Made by a program: the position numbers and the translations under genes | NCBI GenBank assembly: GCA_903895005.1 | Contig: CAITSH010000163.1 | Location: 1-8,199 of the forward strand | Length of the DNA: 8,199 nt | Origin: an uncultured Pseudomonadota bacterium | GTDB lineage: Bacteria > Pseudomonadota > Gammaproteobacteria > Burkholderiales > SG8-39 | Reading direction: 5' to 3' | Shown: positions 6,868-8,199 of the stretch, piece by piece | How positions within the stretch are numbered: the stretch's first letter is position 1 | Layout of the letters: every line of letters starts with the position of its first letter | The notes under the pieces: generated by a model | Seen by the model: the letters and a program-made list of their open reading frames with translations, nothing else | Database searches by the model: none | What the model was told of the DNA's origin: nothing

Positions 6868-7845
6868 TTACGATGTCGACGACCGATCGTTAGTCGATGC
6901 GTTTTTTGTCGCCTCGACCAGGTAACCCACCGTAAATTCTTCCACAAAATACTTGTCATCCAATCCGGACAACACACGCGGCATCCAGTTCATCAGCACG
7001 TCAAGGATGGCTTTATCCGGTCCGTTCACGGAGGACGCAGAAATGACCCGCCCGACCCGATGGCATTCCTGGGCAACGTGCTGAAACAAGCCGCCAAGCG
7101 GTTTCATTTCCGTTACGGTCATGCCGAAGCGCGACAAGTACTCCCGGTAGAAATACGGCGTGAAGCCGCCGTAATAGTGGTGCGGCTGCTGATGAAGCCC
7201 GCAGCCCAGCGGAGCAGACAACAGCAGCTTTCCGCCCGGACGCAAAACCCGGGTCAATTCCCGGACGGTTGCAATCGGATCCTGTACATGTTCCAGCACT
7301 TCGGTACACAAGACGACGTCAAAGCTCGCGTCTGGCACAGGAATCGCGGTAATTTCGCAGACGTAATCAATTTTTCCGTAATTCCATTTCTCTTTTTGCA
7401 AGCCTTCTGCCGTTCCCTGGTAAGCAGCAAAGTCCTGTGCCGCGTATTTTGTGTGTGTAAAGTGTTTTTGATACTGGCACTCCCCGGCGCCCGCGTCCAG
7501 AACGCTGGCCCCCGCGGGGATCTCCGCCGCTTTCCGAATGACCCATTGGTCGCGCCACGTGGAGGAAAAATTGATGATCGACAGAACATCGTCACCGGCC
7601 TTCTGTGAGTTCAGATTTTCAATGAGGACGGCACTCGAAGTCGCGGCGCCAACGATCCCCGCGATGGATGCGTCGTTCCGCCGTGATTGCGTAAACACCC
7701 GTGCAAGTACGCCGGCCAAAACAGCGTCATTTACATTCGTTATTCGTGCGAGCCACCCGAGAAAATATCCGAACAAGTTAAAAATAAACGATAGAAACAG
7801 GGTCACAAGCTTTTTTATTCTTCGCGCGCTTCCTGGAAATTTCAT
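6868..7845 (-). CDS. Class I SAM-dependent methyltransferase with N-terminal membrane segment
   Basis: This 325-residue protein begins with a basic stretch and a hydrophobic segment (about 13-33) that looks like a membrane anchor or signal anchor. About 75 residues follow before the methyltransferase core. Core motifs are SVLDAGAGECQY (114-125, motif I), AQDF with D137 as the probable ribose-binding acid, DYVCEIT (159-165), FDVVLCTEVLEHV (174-186) and LRPGGKLLLSAP. A later HQQPHHYYGGFTPYFY stretch is common in Methyltransf_11-type enzymes of polysaccharide clusters. ATG at 7845 is preceded by GAAGGA (7855-7850), a good ribosome site. The next gene, a GT2 transferase, starts 20 nt after the stop, so both likely share a transcript. 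It probably methylates a sugar or a membrane-bound intermediate; the substrate is inferred from neighbours only. Membrane anchoring has not been tested and the segment could be an amphipathic helix. Confidence 0.87.
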   Translation of the reverse strand: MKFPGSARRIKKLVTLFLSFIFNLFGYFLGWLARITNVNDAVLAGVLARVFTQSRRNDASIAGIVGAATSSAVLIENLNSQKAGDDVLSIINFSSTWRDQWVIRKAAEIPAGASVLDAGAGECQYQKHFTHTKYAAQDFAAYQGTAEGLQKEKWNYGKIDYVCEITAIPVPDASFDVVLCTEVLEHVQDPIATVRELTRVLRPGGKLLLSAPLGCGLHQQPHHYYGGFTPYFYREYLSRFGMTVTEMKPLGGLFQHVAQECHRVGRVISASSVNGPDKAILDVLMNWMPRVLSGLDDKYFVEEFTVGYLVEATKNASTNDRSSTS

Positions 7846-8009
7846 AAGTTCCTTCGTATTACTGATTGTTTATCGACAATTTCCGAAAATACGATGATCG
7901 GGGCGCGCGTTAACCAAGACTTGGCAGTGCGCGCGGCCGAAATCGACCCTTCGCCGCGTCCCCATGGCCATTCCCGCCTCGCCCACCTTCCGGACCGGTG
8001 TTGCGGCCT
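7846..8009 (-). other. 164-nt gap, possible leader or promoter region of the methyltransferase gene
   Basis: No gene is supported here; two short minus-strand frames crossing it are out of phase with the GT4 end and resemble nothing known. The half nearest the methyltransferase is AT-richer (about 7855-7895) and carries a small inverted repeat ATTGT/ACAAT, so a promoter there is possible. I cannot assign -35 and -10 boxes with normal spacing. Confidence 0.3.
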
Positions 8010-8199
8010 TCATCCAAGAACGCGCCGGTAAACTCCAAGCGTATCCTTGACGCAACGCGTCCACGAAAATTCCCTGCGCGGTCCGTGTCCCCGCGCAACG
8101 AGGTTCTGGCTTAGCGTCTCGGAGGAAACCACGCGCTCCATGGCATCGCGCATCGCGTCAAGATCGGTCGGCTCGAACATTAACGCCGCGTCGCCGACG
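8010..8199 (-). CDS. Glycosyltransferase family 4 (group 1), C-terminal end only
   Basis: Reading the minus strand from the right edge gives 62 codons and a TGA at 8012-8010. The sequence begins VGDAALMFEPTDLDAM and ends REFSWTRCVKDTLGVYRRVLG. This is the standard tail of GT-B fold, family 4 transferases: the strand with A-x-x-[FV]-x-P-x-D next to the nucleotide-sugar pocket, an alpha helix with MERVVSS, then a [RE]-FSW-x-[RK] segment and a final helix that folds back to the N-terminal domain. The catalytic region, including the usual E-x7-E motif, lies outside the window, so activity cannot be judged. In its cluster it would add a sugar from an NDP-sugar on the cytoplasmic side. It is 164 nt upstream of the anchored methyltransferase and in the same direction. 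Family assignment rests on the tail alone but is a clear match by eye. Confidence 0.82.
   Translation of the reverse strand, partial: VGDAALMFEPTDLDAMRDAMERVVSSETLSQNLVARGHGPRREFSWTRCVKDTLGVYRRVLG

Noticed and set aside
7870..8098. Two minus-strand frames of 62-64 codons
   Set aside because: They overlap the GT4 tail (8199-8010) in other frames, and that tail matches the glycosyltransferase family clearly.
1..8199. CRISPR array, insertion sequence, tRNA or rRNA
   Set aside because: No regularly spaced repeats, no transposase or terminal inverted repeats, and no cloverleaf or ribosomal signature seen on reading both strands.

Overview
The window is a piece of a cell-surface polysaccharide (O-antigen, capsule or exopolysaccharide type) biosynthesis cluster. 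It carries four glycosyltransferase-type proteins, two SAM methyltransferases, a nucleotide-sugar epimerase/dehydratase-like enzyme and an asparagine-synthetase-type amidotransferase. Base composition is moderately GC-rich and genes are tightly packed with Shine-Dalgarno-like sites. This fits a Gram-negative bacterium, perhaps a proteobacterium, but nothing in the window fixes the lineage.

Seven of the eight genes read on the minus strand, so the transcription order runs from the right edge. First is the C-terminal end of a GT4-type glycosyltransferase (8199-8010, cut by the window edge). After a 164-nt gap come a membrane-anchored methyltransferase (7845-6868), a GT2 glycosyltransferase (6847-5861, TTG start) and an extended SDR epimerase/dehydratase (5846-4905), with gaps of 20 and 14 nt. 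A lone plus-strand methyltransferase (4067-4873) interrupts this order. It converges on the epimerase with 31 nt between them and has 467 nt of unassigned DNA (3600-4066) upstream. The minus-strand series then resumes with a large polytopic membrane protein resembling a GT-C glycosyltransferase (3599-2049), a polyprenyl-phosphate glycosyltransferase of the DPM/ArnC/GtrB type (1951-1004), and an AsnB-type amidotransferase with a GTG start (1001 to beyond the left edge).

A working model, which is inference: the GT2, GT4 and SDR enzymes make nucleotide sugars and assemble a glycan on the cytoplasmic face. The methyltransferases and the amidotransferase decorate it. The DPM-like enzyme charges a lipid carrier that donates a sugar outside the membrane through the GT-C-like protein. 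No transposase, CRISPR array, tRNA or rRNA is visible. The genes belong to known superfamilies; the less well explained parts are the GT-C-like protein, the DNA at 3600-4066 around the reversed methyltransferase, and the exact substrates.
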